Below, one piece after another: positions 54,032 through 62,342 of a stretch of DNA of 64,000 bases. The notes below the pieces were generated by a model. The model was not told the DNA's origin. It searched no databases and was given only the letters and a program-made list of their open reading frames with translations. The translations under genes and the position numbers were made by a program. Position 1 is the stretch's first letter, and every line of letters begins with the position of its first letter. Origin of the DNA: Thermus antranikianii DSM 12462 (GTDB lineage: Bacteria; Deinococcota; Deinococci; Deinococcales; Thermaceae); the NCBI RefSeq assembly GCF_000423905.1, contig NZ_AUIW01000012.1, positions 1-64,000 on the forward strand, read 5' to 3'.

Positions 54032-55384
54032 ATGAGGGGGGTCCTCGAGGCCCTGCACCAAGGGGATTATGATACCGCCATTGAGCGCCTGACCCGGAAG
54101 GCCTTGTTCGGCTCCAGGGGGGAGGCTCGGGAGGCCCTTTTGCTCCTGGCGGAGGTGCACAGCCTCTACGGGGAGGAGGGGCTGGAGAAGGCCCACCGGG
54201 CTTTGGAAGAGGCCTATGAGCTTGGGGGGTTGGAGTACGACCCCCTGTACCGGGCCCTGCTGGGGGAGCTTTTGGCCCTCGAGGGCCGGGGGGAAAGGGA
54301 GGTGCTGGCCCTGTTCCTTCCCACGGAGGACCCCCGGGCCCGCTACCATCAGGCCCAGGCCCTTTTCTACCTGGGCCGGTTTGAGGAGGTTCTGAGGACA
54401 CTTAAGGAGGGGCTTCCCGCCTTTTTGGCCTGGCGGGCGGAGGGGCTTAAGGGAAGGGCCTTGGAAAGGCTCGGCCGCTACCGGGAGGCCGCTTTGGCCT
54501 ACGAGAGAGGGGCGGAGCTGGCCTTGGGGCTGGAGCGCTACTGGCTCCTCTTGGATGCCGCCGCCATGTGGCTGGAGGTGGGGGAGGGGGAAAGAGCCCT
54601 TTTGGCCCTCGAGGAGGCCTTGGGAGCCGTGGGAGAGGAACCCGTGGAGGATGCCGCTACCCGCCACTACCTCTTGGCCCGGGCCCATCTCCTTCTGGAT
54701 AACCCCAACCGGGCCCTGGAGGAGGTGCAGAGGGCTTTGGCCTTGGAGGAGGAAGGCGGCCACAAGGCCTATGGCACCCCCCTTCTGCAGGGGCAGATCC
54801 TGCTCCGCCTGGGCCGCTACGCCGAGGGCATGGCTGCCTTCCAGGAAGCCTTGGCCAGGGCTGAGGGTCCGGAGAAGGGATACGTTCTCCACGAGATGGC
54901 GGTGGCGGCCTTGGACCAGGGGGCCTACCTGGAGGCGGAGGAGTACCTGGAGGCTCTTTTGCGGGAAGAGGGCTACCCCTACCGGGCTCAGGCCTTGGCG
55001 GACCTGGCCGAGGCTTTGTACCGCCAGGGGCGGTACCAGGAGGCGGAGGAAATGGCCCATAGAGCCATGCGCCAGGGAGCGGAGGCGGCAGGGGAGCTCA
55101 TCCTGGGCCATATCGCCTACGACCTGATGCACCTGGAAGAAGCCTTGGCCCACTACCGCCGGGCAGCAGAGCTTGCGGAGGAGGGAAGCCGGGAGTGGGT
55201 GGGAGCCCAGGAGATGGTGGTGGACACTCTGGTCCAGCTGGGTTACCGCTCTCCCGAGGAGATCCTGGCCCGTGCGGAGGCGGTTCTGCCCCACATCCAC
55301 CCCGCCGACGAGTGGCACCAGGCCCTGATTGCCTACCGGGAGCGGGCGGAGGCCATCCTTCGGGAGGGTAGACGGCCCAACTAG
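54032..55384 (+). CDS. TPR-repeat protein, 450 aa
   Basis: This is a cytoplasmic scaffold made almost entirely of tetratricopeptide-like helical hairpins, visible as repeated A/L/Y-rich units such as YHQAQALFYLGRFEEVLRTL, GRYREAALAYERGAELALGL, GRYAEGMAAFQEALARAEGP, GRYQEAEEMAHRAMRQGAEA and LEEALAHYRRAAELAEEGS (about nine or ten units). It could hold together a protein complex; a partner is not identifiable. A signal peptide is not present. I choose the ATG at 54032. It converges with the DUF4388 gene, sharing CTAG at 55381-55384. Confidence 0.8.
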   Translation: MRGVLEALHQGDYDTAIERLTRKALFGSRGEAREALLLLAEVHSLYGEEGLEKAHRALEEAYELGGLEYDPLYRALLGELLALEGRGEREVLALFLPTEDPRARYHQAQALFYLGRFEEVLRTLKEGLPAFLAWRAEGLKGRALERLGRYREAALAYERGAELALGLERYWLLLDAAAMWLEVGEGERALLALEEALGAVGEEPVEDAATRHYLLARAHLLLDNPNRALEEVQRALALEEEGGHKAYGTPLLQGQILLRLGRYAEGMAAFQEALARAEGPEKGYVLHEMAVAALDQGAYLEAEEYLEALLREEGYPYRAQALADLAEALYRQGRYQEAEEMAHRAMRQGAEAAGELILGHIAYDLMHLEEALAHYRRAAELAEEGSREWVGAQEMVVDTLVQLGYRSPEEILARAEAVLPHIHPADEWHQALIAYRERAEAILREGRRPN

Positions 55385-56418
55385 GTCCCGCCCCGCCTTA
55401 AGGGGGCCAGGGCCTTCAGCACCTCCTGAGCCTTTAAGGGCTTGGGGAGATGCAAAACCCTGAGGGGACGGAAGAGAAGCCCCGGGGGGGTTTCGCTCAC
55501 CAGGTATAGGGAGGCCAGCTTGCCCTCGGGATGGGCCCGGAGTTTTCGGGCTATTTCTAAGGTCCTTTCCCCCTGGAGGATGATGGCCTTGGGCCTTTCC
55601 TTGAGAAGGCGCAGGGCCATCTCCAGGTTCAAGGGAAGCTGCACCCGGTAGCGGTGGGCCTCCAGGAGGTAGAGGAGAAGCCGCCTTACCACCTCGCTTT
55701 CCGCCAGCACCAGGACCAGGGGATCGTCCGCAAGCAGGGTGGAAGGGCGGATCAGCCCCCGGCTTTTCAGCTCAAAGAGGATGTGGTAGACCTCTTCCTC
55801 CGGAAGGCCGGATAGCAGGGCCACGCTTCTTGCCCGGCGCACCCCGTCCAAGAGTTCCAACACCGTCCAGGCCTCGGGGGTGAGGGGGTGGCGGGTGGGG
55901 TCCTCCACCAGGTGGAAGACCTCGTCGGGGTCCACCTGGCCCTGGCGCCACTCGTCCAGGCGCCGGGCTGCTTCCAGAAGGGTGGCCTTGGTTTCCAGGG
56001 TCTCCGGCAAGGCCACCTGGCTTCCCTCCTCGAGGGGCTCGGCCAGGATCTCCCCTTCCTTCTCCCCTAGCAGGGTGGCCAGGGCCTCCAGGACCTGGGC
56101 CTCGAGGGCCTCCCTTAGCTCCTCTTCCCCGATGAGGCCCAGCTCCAGGGCCAAGGCCCCCAAGGGGGTGCCAGGGTTTTCCCGCCCCTGGCGCTCCACT
56201 AATTCCTGAACTTCCTCCAGGGAAAGGTGGCCAAGGCGCACCAGGTACTCCCCCAGGTGGGGTCCCGGCTCGGTGCGGGCGTAGAGGATGCGCCCGTGGA
56301 GGAGGTGGATCCTGCCGTAAAGGCGCCCCCGGAAGGTCACCACGGCGCTTTTGCGGTGGTCGGCCAGGGCTTTCAGGAGTTCCGCCAGGTCCAGTTCTTC
56401 CAGGGTGGCCCGTACCAT
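55381..56418 (-). CDS. DUF4388 protein with C-terminal degenerate receiver-like domain
   Basis: The 345-residue protein has an N-terminal DUF4388 (PatA-N-like) domain (about 1-165; LAELLKALADHRKSAVVTF, GRIHLLHGRILYAR), a predicted winged-helix segment (about 175-235; RSVALLSGLPEEEVYHILFELKSRGLI), and a C-terminal region resembling a response-regulator receiver (about 240-345; VLVLAESEVVRRLLLYLLEAH, LPLNLEMALRLLKERPKAIIL). The position of the phosphoacceptor Asp is occupied by another residue, so phosphorylation is unlikely. It ends 3 bases from the ruvB start and may be co-transcribed with ruvB. Function is unknown. Confidence 0.75.
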   Translation of the reverse strand: MVRATLEELDLAELLKALADHRKSAVVTFRGRLYGRIHLLHGRILYARTEPGPHLGEYLVRLGHLSLEEVQELVERQGRENPGTPLGALALELGLIGEEELREALEAQVLEALATLLGEKEGEILAEPLEEGSQVALPETLETKATLLEAARRLDEWRQGQVDPDEVFHLVEDPTRHPLTPEAWTVLELLDGVRRARSVALLSGLPEEEVYHILFELKSRGLIRPSTLLADDPLVLVLAESEVVRRLLLYLLEAHRYRVQLPLNLEMALRLLKERPKAIILQGERTLEIARKLRAHPEGKLASLYLVSETPPGLLFRPLRVLHLPKPLKAQEVLKALAPLRRGGT

Positions 56419-56421
56419 GGC

Positions 56422-57399
56422 CTAGAGAAGGGGTTCCACGGGGGGGGGATAGCCCAGGTGGCGGTAGGCCCGTTCCGTGGCCACCCGGCCCCGGGGGGTG
56501 CGCTTCAGGAGCCCCTGCTGGATGAGGTAAGGTTCGTGTACTTCTTCCAGGGTACCCGGATCCTCGGAGACGGCGGTGGCCAGGGTCTGCAGGCCCACCG
56601 GGCCGCCTCCGAAGCGCAGGATCAGGGTTTCCAGGATCTCCCGGTCCCGTTTCTCCAGGCCCAGCTCGTCCAAACCCAAGGCGTTTAGGGCTTCCAGGGT
56701 CCTTTCCTGGGTGATGGTTTCCTCCCCCGCCACCTGGGCGAAGTCCCGCACCCTGCGGAAGAGCCTTTTGGCCACGCGCATGGTGCCCCGGCTTCTTTTG
56801 GCGATCTCCAGGGCGGCCTCCTCGGTGATGGCCACCCCTAAAAGCCTCGCGTCCCGCCTGACCCCTTCGGCCAGCTCCTCCACGGAGTAGTACTCCAGGT
56901 GTTCCACGATGCCGAAGCGGCTCCGCAAGGGGGCGGTGATGAGGCCCGGGCGGGTGGTGGCCCCGATCAGGGTGAAGCGGGGAAGCTCCAGGCGGATGGT
57001 GCGGGCCGCGGGCCCCTGGCCGATGACGATGTCCATCTTGAAGTCCTCCATGGCCGGGTAGAGGTGCTCCTCCGCCTGGCGGCTTAGCCGGTGGATCTCG
57101 TCGATGAAGAGGATGTCCCCTTCCTCTAGGGAGTTGGCCAGGATGGCGGCCAGATCGCCGGGTTTCTCTATGGCGGGCCCCGAGGTGACGCGCAGGTTCA
57201 CCCCAAGCTCGTAGGCGATCACGTGGGCCAGGGTGGTCTTGCCCAGGCCAGGGGGCCCGAAGAGGAGGAGGTGCTCTAAGGGCTCCCCCCGGGCCTTGGC
57301 CGCCTCGAGGTACACCCTCAGCTTCTTCTTCAACCTCTCCTGGCCGATGTACTCGTCCAGGGTCCTGGGCCTTAGGGCGAGGTCCGGGTGCACTTCCAC
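56422..57399 (-). CDS. ruvB: Holliday junction branch-migration helicase RuvB
   Basis: This ring AAA+ ATPase drives branch migration with RuvA. The 325-residue protein starts [35 protein letters not shown], has Walker [14 protein letters not shown] (about 47-59), Walker [10 protein letters not shown] (about 101-109), sensor 1 [19 protein letters not shown] and a C-terminal winged helix. Start is the GTG at 57399, 8 bases after TATCAT on the minus strand. It is divergent from panB with 24 bases between start codons and upstream of the DUF4388 gene. Confidence 0.95.
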   Translation of the reverse strand: MEVHPDLALRPRTLDEYIGQERLKKKLRVYLEAAKARGEPLEHLLLFGPPGLGKTTLAHVIAYELGVNLRVTSGPAIEKPGDLAAILANSLEEGDILFIDEIHRLSRQAEEHLYPAMEDFKMDIVIGQGPAARTIRLELPRFTLIGATTRPGLITAPLRSRFGIVEHLEYYSVEELAEGVRRDARLLGVAITEEAALEIAKRSRGTMRVAKRLFRRVRDFAQVAGEETITQERTLEALNALGLDELGLEKRDREILETLILRFGGGPVGLQTLATAVSEDPGTLEEVHEPYLIQQGLLKRTPRGRVATERAYRHLGYPPPVEPLL

Positions 57400-57407
57400 G
57401 CCCTTTC

Positions 57408-57417
57408 ATGATAGCCT
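57408..57417. promoter_or_regulatory. Overlapping divergent -10 elements of ruvB and panB
   Basis: Minus-strand TATCAT (57408-57413) and plus-strand TAGCCT (57412-57417) share two bases and each lies 6-8 bases from its start codon. Confidence 0.5.
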
Positions 57418-57423
57418 TTTCCC

Positions 57424-58209
57424 GTGCGCCGGACGGTTAAGGAGTTCCGTCACGCCAAGGGCCAGAGGCTCGTGTACCTCACCGCCTACGACTACCCCAC
57501 GGCCCGCCTAGCTGAGCGGGCTGGGGTGGACGCCATCCTGGTGGGGGATTCCCTGGGCATGGTGGTGCTGGGCTATTCCTCCACGGTTCCCGTGAGCCTG
57601 GAGGAGATGCTCCACCACACCAAGGCGGCCCGGCGGGGGGCCCCGGACACCTTCTTGGTGGCGGACCTGCCCTATCTTTCCTATGCCACCCTGGATCGGG
57701 CCCTTTTCGCCGCGGAACGGCTTCTGAAGGAAGGTGGGGCGGATGCGGTGAAGCTGGAGGGTGGGGAGGAGGTGGCGGAGATCATCTTCGGGCTCAGCCG
57801 GGCGGGGGTGTCGGTCCTGGGCCACGTGGGCCTCACCCCCCAGACGGCGAGCCAGCTTGGGGGCTACAGGCTGCAGGGGAGGCGCCCCGAGGAGGCCGAG
57901 CGCATCCTAAAAGGGGCCATGGCCCTCGAGGAGGCGGGGGCTTACGGGGTGGTGCTGGAGATGGTGCCCAAGGACCTGGCCAAGGAGATTACGGAGAGGC
58001 TATCCATCCACACCGTGGGCATCGGAGCCGGCTCCCACACGGACGCCCAGATTCTGGTCTTCCACGACGTGGTGGGGCTTTACGGGGAGTTCAAGCCCCG
58101 GTTCGTGAAGCGGTATCTGGAGGGGGAAAGGCTCTTCCTCGAGGCCCTATCCCAGTACGTGCAGGAGGTGCGGGAGGGCGTGTTCCCCTCTGACGAGCAC
58201 AGCTTCTAG
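57424..58209 (+). CDS. panB: 3-methyl-2-oxobutanoate hydroxymethyltransferase
   Basis: This enzyme makes ketopantoate, the first step of pantothenate/CoA synthesis. The 261-residue protein shows TAYDYPTARLAERAGVDAILVGDSLGMV (metal and substrate binding), EEMLHHTKAARRG, AVKLEGGEEVAEII and GHVGLTPQTASQLGGYRLQGR. Start is GTG 6 bases after TAGCCT, a leaderless layout. It is a single gene divergent from ruvB; panC is not in the window. Confidence 0.95.
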   Translation: MRRTVKEFRHAKGQRLVYLTAYDYPTARLAERAGVDAILVGDSLGMVVLGYSSTVPVSLEEMLHHTKAARRGAPDTFLVADLPYLSYATLDRALFAAERLLKEGGADAVKLEGGEEVAEIIFGLSRAGVSVLGHVGLTPQTASQLGGYRLQGRRPEEAERILKGAMALEEAGAYGVVLEMVPKDLAKEITERLSIHTVGIGAGSHTDAQILVFHDVVGLYGEFKPRFVKRYLEGERLFLEALSQYVQEVREGVFPSDEHSF

Positions 58210-58294
58210 GGGTAGGGTTTCCTCCCGCCCGGGCTTTTTATTTGCCCCAAGCGTTTGGAGATGGTCTATACTTTTGCAGGAGGGCGCTTTGGGT

Positions 58295-60118
58295 ATGGAA
58301 GGGCCTATGCCCTCGCACCCCGGATCTTTGATCCGCAGGATCCTCCTTGCCCTACGCCAGGTGTTCCAGGCGGCCCCGCGGGAGGCGGCCTTGCTTTTGG
58401 GCCTTCTCGCCCTGGGCGGGCTCCTTCCGGTTGCGGTGCTGGGTCTCACCCGCACTCTGGTGGACGGCCTGGCGCGGGAACTGGGAAGGGGATCCCTTAC
58501 CGTGGATCTGTTCTGGCCCCTGGCAGGGCTTGCCCTGGCCTTTGCCCTGGATTTTCTGCTGGTGCCCTGGGTGGCCTTTCTGCAGGGGGCGGTCAACGAA
58601 AAGCTCACGGCCAGGGTGCACCTCTTGCTGATGGAAAAGGCTGCGGGCCTTCCCGACCTGACGCCCTTTGAGAACCCCAGCTTCCACGACGAGCTTCAGG
58701 TGCTGCGGGACCAGGCACCGTACCAGCCCCTAAACCTGCTGGTTTTTCTCGGCAACGCCTTCCGCCAGGGGATCACGGTGGCGGGGGTATTGGGGTTGCT
58801 CTTCAGCCTGGCCCCGGTATTCCCCCTGCTGTTGCTTGCGGGTAGCCTACCCCAGGCCCTCCTCACCTTTCGGTTGCAAAAGGGGGTGTGGGAAGCTCTT
58901 CTCTTTGGGGCGCCCGAGGCCCGGCGGATGCGCTACTTCGCCGAGGCCCTTCTGAGCCCGGAAGGAGCCAAGGAGGTCCGGCTTTATGGCCTGTTGCCCT
59001 TCTTCCGGGGGCGGTATCTGGAGGCCTTTTGGCGGTTGCACCGGGCCTTGTGGCGGGCCCGGGGACGGCAGGCCCTGGGGGCCAGCGGTTTGGTGCTGGG
59101 AAGCACCCTGGCCACCGCCCTGGCCCTGTACTTGGGGTTGCGGCAGGCTCTATTGGGGGCTTCAGGGCTCGGCAGCCTGGTGCTCCTCCTGCAGTCGGTG
59201 GGGACCTTGCAGCAGAACCTCTACGGCCTGATCCAGGATGGGGGGATGCTGTACGAAAGCCTCCTCTACTTTGAGCGGCTTGAGGCCTTCCTGGCCTTAC
59301 CTCCCGCCTTGGCTCAGACTGCTTCCAAGGCGGTGCAAGGTTTCGAGGAGATTCGCTTTGAAAACGTGGGCTTCGTCTACCCCGGGGGCCGGCGGGCCCT
59401 CGAGGGCGTCTCCTTCACCATCCGGCGGGGGGAGCGGCTGGCCCTGGTGGGGGAAAACGGTGCGGGCAAGACCACCTTGGTCAAGCTCCTTCTCCGCTTC
59501 TATGACCCCACGGAGGGCCGCATCCTGGTGGACGGGGTGGACCTCAGGGAGCTGGACCTTGACGCCTGGCGCCGCCTGGTTTCCGCGGTCTTCCAGGACT
59601 ATGGCCGCTATGCCCTTACCCTGCGGGAGAACATCGCCTTAGGGGACTTGGAGGCCCTTTCCGACGAGGGACGCCTGTGGGAGGCGGCCAAGGCGGGAGG
59701 GGCCTTGGAACTCCTGGAGCGGCTCGGGTTGGAGGCCCTGCTCTCCAAGGCCTTCGGGGGCACGGAGCTCTCCTTAGGCGAGTGGCAGCGCGTGGCCCTC
59801 TCCCGTGCTTTTTTTCGTGGGGGCGAACTTCTCGTGCTGGATGAGCCCACGGCCTCCCTGGACCCCAAGGAGGAGGCCCATCTCTACCGGCGGTTTGCCG
59901 AGCTTTCCCGCGGCAGGACCGTCCTCCTCATCACCCACCGCCTGGGCTCCGTGCAGATGGCGGACCGGATCCTGGTCCTGCAAAAGGGGCGCCTGGTGGA
60001 GGAAGGAACCCACGAGGAGCTCCTGGGGCGGGCTGGGGTCTATGCGGAGCTCTGGCGCTTGCAGGCCGGGCTCTACCGGTCCGATGGGGATGCCTTGGGT
60101 TCTGGGGTAGGGGCTTAA
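58295..60118 (+). CDS. ABC exporter, transmembrane-ATPase fusion (half transporter)
   Basis: This membrane exporter has 607 residues: a transmembrane domain of about six helices (about 15-325) followed by an ATPase with Walker A GENGAGKTTLVK (about 390-401), Q-loop FQDYGRYALTL, signature LSLGEWQRVALSRA (variant of LSGGQ) and Walker B LLVLDEPTASLD with switch His in LLITHRLGS. It probably homodimerises. I choose the ATG at 58295 because AGGAGG lies 11 bases upstream; a TATACT (58267-58272) supports a short leader, while the TTG at 58274 is an alternative. Substrate is unknown; lipids, peptides or drugs are family possibilities. Confidence 0.88.
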   Translation: MEGPMPSHPGSLIRRILLALRQVFQAAPREAALLLGLLALGGLLPVAVLGLTRTLVDGLARELGRGSLTVDLFWPLAGLALAFALDFLLVPWVAFLQGAVNEKLTARVHLLLMEKAAGLPDLTPFENPSFHDELQVLRDQAPYQPLNLLVFLGNAFRQGITVAGVLGLLFSLAPVFPLLLLAGSLPQALLTFRLQKGVWEALLFGAPEARRMRYFAEALLSPEGAKEVRLYGLLPFFRGRYLEAFWRLHRALWRARGRQALGASGLVLGSTLATALALYLGLRQALLGASGLGSLVLLLQSVGTLQQNLYGLIQDGGMLYESLLYFERLEAFLALPPALAQTASKAVQGFEEIRFENVGFVYPGGRRALEGVSFTIRRGERLALVGENGAGKTTLVKLLLRFYDPTEGRILVDGVDLRELDLDAWRRLVSAVFQDYGRYALTLRENIALGDLEALSDEGRLWEAAKAGGALELLERLGLEALLSKAFGGTELSLGEWQRVALSRAFFRGGELLVLDEPTASLDPKEEAHLYRRFAELSRGRTVLLITHRLGSVQMADRILVLQKGRLVEEGTHEELLGRAGVYAELWRLQAGLYRSDGDALGSGVGA

Positions 60119-60263
60119 AGGACGGGCTGCCCCCAAAACAAAGCCAGGCCACCGGTGCCGTCGGCGGGCTGGAAAGCCTGTGGGAGCGTTCTTCAGGGGG
60201 GATTCTTCCAGGCGTTTCCTGGTGGGCTTGACGGGCTCGTTGAAAATGGATTACCGTTATTGT
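60119..60263 (+). promoter_or_regulatory. Spacer with a two-box promoter for the metal ABC transporter
   Basis: TTGACG (60228-60233), 18 bp and TACCGT (60252-60257) precede the GTG at 60264 by 6 bases. The AT-richer tract between 60243 and 60265 could hold a metal-responsive operator, but no known Zur/MntR box was recognised. Confidence 0.6.
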
Positions 60264-61004
60264 GTGTTGGCCCTCGAGGTCCAGGACCTGTCCGTGCGCT
60301 TTGGGGAGTTCAGGGCCCTGGAGGGCGTCAGCCTGAAGGTGCCAGAGGGAGCCTTCGTGGCCATCGTGGGCCCCAACGGGGCGGGGAAGAGCACCCTCTT
60401 GAAGGCCATCCTGGGCCTTGTTCCCTTCCGGGGCGAGGTCCGGGTTTTGGGGCGTTCCTTGAGGGAAACCGATCCCCTGTGGTTCGGCTACGTACCCCAG
60501 ATCAAGACCTTTGACCGCTCCTTCCCGGCGCTTTCCCTGGAACTGGTGGCCACGGGTCTTAGGCGGCGCTGGCCCTTCCGCCTGTCCCCCTGGGAAAGGG
60601 AGGAAGCCCTTTCCGCCTTAAGGCGGGTGGGAGCGGAGGCACTGGCCTTCCGCCCCTTGGGCCGGCTTTCCGGGGGGCAACTCCAACGGGTCTACCTGGC
60701 CCGGGCCCTCATCCGCCGGCCGAGGATCCTCCTTTTGGATGAGCCCGCCACCGGGGTAGACCGGGTGGGGGAGGTGGACCTCTACCGGTACCTGGAGGCC
60801 TACCAGGAGGAATCGGGGGCCACGGTGCTCATGATCACCCACGACTGGGAGGCCGCCCACCATGCCAGCCACGTCCTGGTGATGAACCGCAGGGTGGTGG
60901 GGTTTGGTCCGCCGGAGCGGGCCCTCACCGAGGAGTGCCTGCGCCAGGCCTTTGGGCACCTGGGCCACGCCCACGGGCTGTACCTAGGGGGTGGGCATGC
61001 TTGA
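60264..61004 (+). CDS. Metal ABC transporter ATP-binding protein
   Basis: This is the cytoplasmic ATPase of a zinc/manganese-type importer (ZnuC/MntB-like), 246 residues from the leaderless GTG at 60264; an ATG at 60246 is also in frame. Motifs are Walker A VGPNGAGKSTLLKAIL (about 30-45), the Q-loop GYVPQ, signature LSGGQLQRVYLARAL and Walker B LLLDEPATGVD, with switch His in MITHDWEAAHHASHVL. Its stop overlaps the permease start by 8 bases. The periplasmic metal-binding protein is not next to it. Substrate metal is inferred only from family. Confidence 0.88.
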   Translation: MLALEVQDLSVRFGEFRALEGVSLKVPEGAFVAIVGPNGAGKSTLLKAILGLVPFRGEVRVLGRSLRETDPLWFGYVPQIKTFDRSFPALSLELVATGLRRRWPFRLSPWEREEALSALRRVGAEALAFRPLGRLSGGQLQRVYLARALIRRPRILLLDEPATGVDRVGEVDLYRYLEAYQEESGATVLMITHDWEAAHHASHVLVMNRRVVGFGPPERALTEECLRQAFGHLGHAHGLYLGGGHA

Positions 61005-61803
61005 CGCCTTGGGTTATCCCTTTTTCCAGAGGGCCCTACTCGCAGGGCTTTTGGTGAGCCTTCTTTCCGGATTGCTCTCCCCCTTCGTGGTGCAAAGGCG
61101 GCTTTCCTTCCTGGGGGATGGGCTTGCCCACGCCGCTTTTGCCGGGGTGGCCTTGGGGCTTTTCCTAAGGGGGGAGCCCCTTTGGTTTGCCCTGCCCTTC
61201 ACCTTTCTGGTGGCCATGGCCATCACCCTGGTGAAGGAGAAGACCGAGCTTTCCGAGGACACCGCCATCGGGGTCTTCTTCGCCCTCTCCGTGGCCCTGG
61301 GGGCGGTCTTCCTCTCCAAGGCCCGGGGGTACGTGGGGGACGCCATGGGCTACCTCTTCGGCTCCCTTCTGGCGGTGGGGCCTGCGGACCTTTGGGCCAT
61401 GGCCCTCCTCCTCTTCCTGGCCCCTTTCCTCCTTCCCCTGTGGGGGCCCTTGGCCTACGCCACCTTTGACCGGGAACTGGCCCTTTCCGACCGGGTGCCG
61501 GTGGTTTTCCACGACTACCTCCTTTCCGGCTTCCTTGCCGTGAGCCTGGTGCTGGCGGTGAAGGTGGTGGGGATTATTCTGGTGGCGGCCTTTTTGGTAA
61601 TCCCCGGGGCGGCGGCCAGGCTCTTGAGCCGCACCTTTGCCGGGCTCACCCTTCTTTCCCTCCTCCTGGCCTCCTTTTCCACGGTGCTTGGCCTTTTCCT
61701 CTCCTTCCTCCTGGACTGGCCCAGCGGGGCCAGCATCGTGCTTCTGCAGGCGGCTTTGTTTGGCCTGGCCTTCGTGAAAACCGTATTTTCCGTGAGGAAA
61801 TAA
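60997..61803 (+). CDS. Metal ABC transporter permease (ABC-3 family)
   Basis: This membrane permease of 268 residues pairs with the preceding ATPase. It has about eight helices, with family motifs GLLVSLLSGLLSPFVVQRRLSFLGDGLAHAAFAGVALG, EDTAIGVFFALSVALGAVFLS and VVGIILVAAFLVIPGAAARLL, typical of zinc/manganese (ZnuB/MntC) permeases. The ATG at 60997 is chosen; a GTG at 60991 is an alternative. Both overlap the ATPase stop. It is followed 23 bases later by the Rrf2 regulator. A cognate binding protein lies elsewhere or is shared. Confidence 0.9.
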   Translation: MLDALGYPFFQRALLAGLLVSLLSGLLSPFVVQRRLSFLGDGLAHAAFAGVALGLFLRGEPLWFALPFTFLVAMAITLVKEKTELSEDTAIGVFFALSVALGAVFLSKARGYVGDAMGYLFGSLLAVGPADLWAMALLLFLAPFLLPLWGPLAYATFDRELALSDRVPVVFHDYLLSGFLAVSLVLAVKVVGIILVAAFLVIPGAAARLLSRTFAGLTLLSLLLASFSTVLGLFLSFLLDWPSGASIVLLQAALFGLAFVKTVFSVRK

Positions 61804-61814
61804 AGCCTTTGCGC

Positions 61815-61820
61815 TATACT
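61815..61820 (+). promoter_or_regulatory. -10 TATACT of leaderless Rrf2 regulator
   Basis: It ends 6 bases before the ATG at 61827 with no ribosome-binding site. Confidence 0.65.
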
Positions 61821-61826
61821 GGGGGC

Positions 61827-62273
61827 ATGTGGGTGTCTACGAAGGCCCAGTACGGCCTCAGGGCTCTGGTGGAGATTGGCCTCAAGGCCCCGGAGGCGGT
61901 GCCCCTTAAGGAGGTGGCGGAGGCCCAGGGCATCAGCCAGCACTACCTGGAGCAGATCGCGGCCCAGCTTAGGCGCTCCGGGTTCATCCGCTCCGTGCGG
62001 GGGGCCAAGGGGGGCTACCGTCTGGCCCGTCCCCCCGAGAGGGTGACGGCCCTCGAGGTGGTGGAGGCCCTCGAGGGCAGCCTGGCCCCGGTTTCCTGCA
62101 TCGAAGACCCGGAGTCCTGCGCCAAGGTGGGGCAGTGCTCCACTGAGCTCCTCTGGAAGCGGGTGGATCTGGCCATGCGCCAGGTCCTGGGGAGCACCAC
62201 CTTGAAGGACCTCATCGAGGAGCGGAAGCTCATCGAGGCCAAGCGCTTGATCCAGCTTCAGCCCGCAGGCTAG
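61827..62273 (+). CDS. Rrf2-family transcriptional regulator (IscR-like)
   Basis: This DNA-binding regulator has 148 residues: an N-terminal winged helix (about 5-80; YGLRALVEIGLKAPEAVPLKE, AQGISQHYLEQIAAQLRRSG) and three clustered cysteines (SCIEDPESCAKVGQCS, about 92-107) in the position where IscR binds a 2Fe-2S cluster. It probably senses iron-sulfur status and controls the following cysteine desulfurase and itself. The gene order regulator-iscS matches isc-type operons. A stem-loop at 62295-62315 separates them. Name is by similarity. Confidence 0.88.
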   Translation: MWVSTKAQYGLRALVEIGLKAPEAVPLKEVAEAQGISQHYLEQIAAQLRRSGFIRSVRGAKGGYRLARPPERVTALEVVEALEGSLAPVSCIEDPESCAKVGQCSTELLWKRVDLAMRQVLGSTTLKDLIEERKLIEAKRLIQLQPAG

Positions 62274-62294
62274 GCATGGGGTCTTAGGGAGGGC

Positions 62295-62315
62295 TGCCAG
62301 GGCTTGCCCCTGGCA
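62295..62315 (+). other. Stem-loop in the regulator-iscS leader
   Basis: TGCCAGGG (62295-62302), a 5-base loop and CCCTGGCA (62308-62315) lie between the regulator and iscS. There is no U tract, so it may be an attenuation or RNA-stability element rather than a terminator. Confidence 0.4.
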
Positions 62316-62342
62316 AAGGGAATGGAGGGCAAGGAGGGAACC

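Noticed and set aside
55772-57409. Minus-strand 545-codon frame over ruvB and the DUF4388 gene
   Set aside because: It is an alternate frame of recognised genes with Gly/Pro/Arg-rich, low-complexity composition.
62295-62315. Intrinsic terminator before iscS
   Set aside because: The stem is followed by AAAGGG rather than a T-run, so termination is unlikely.
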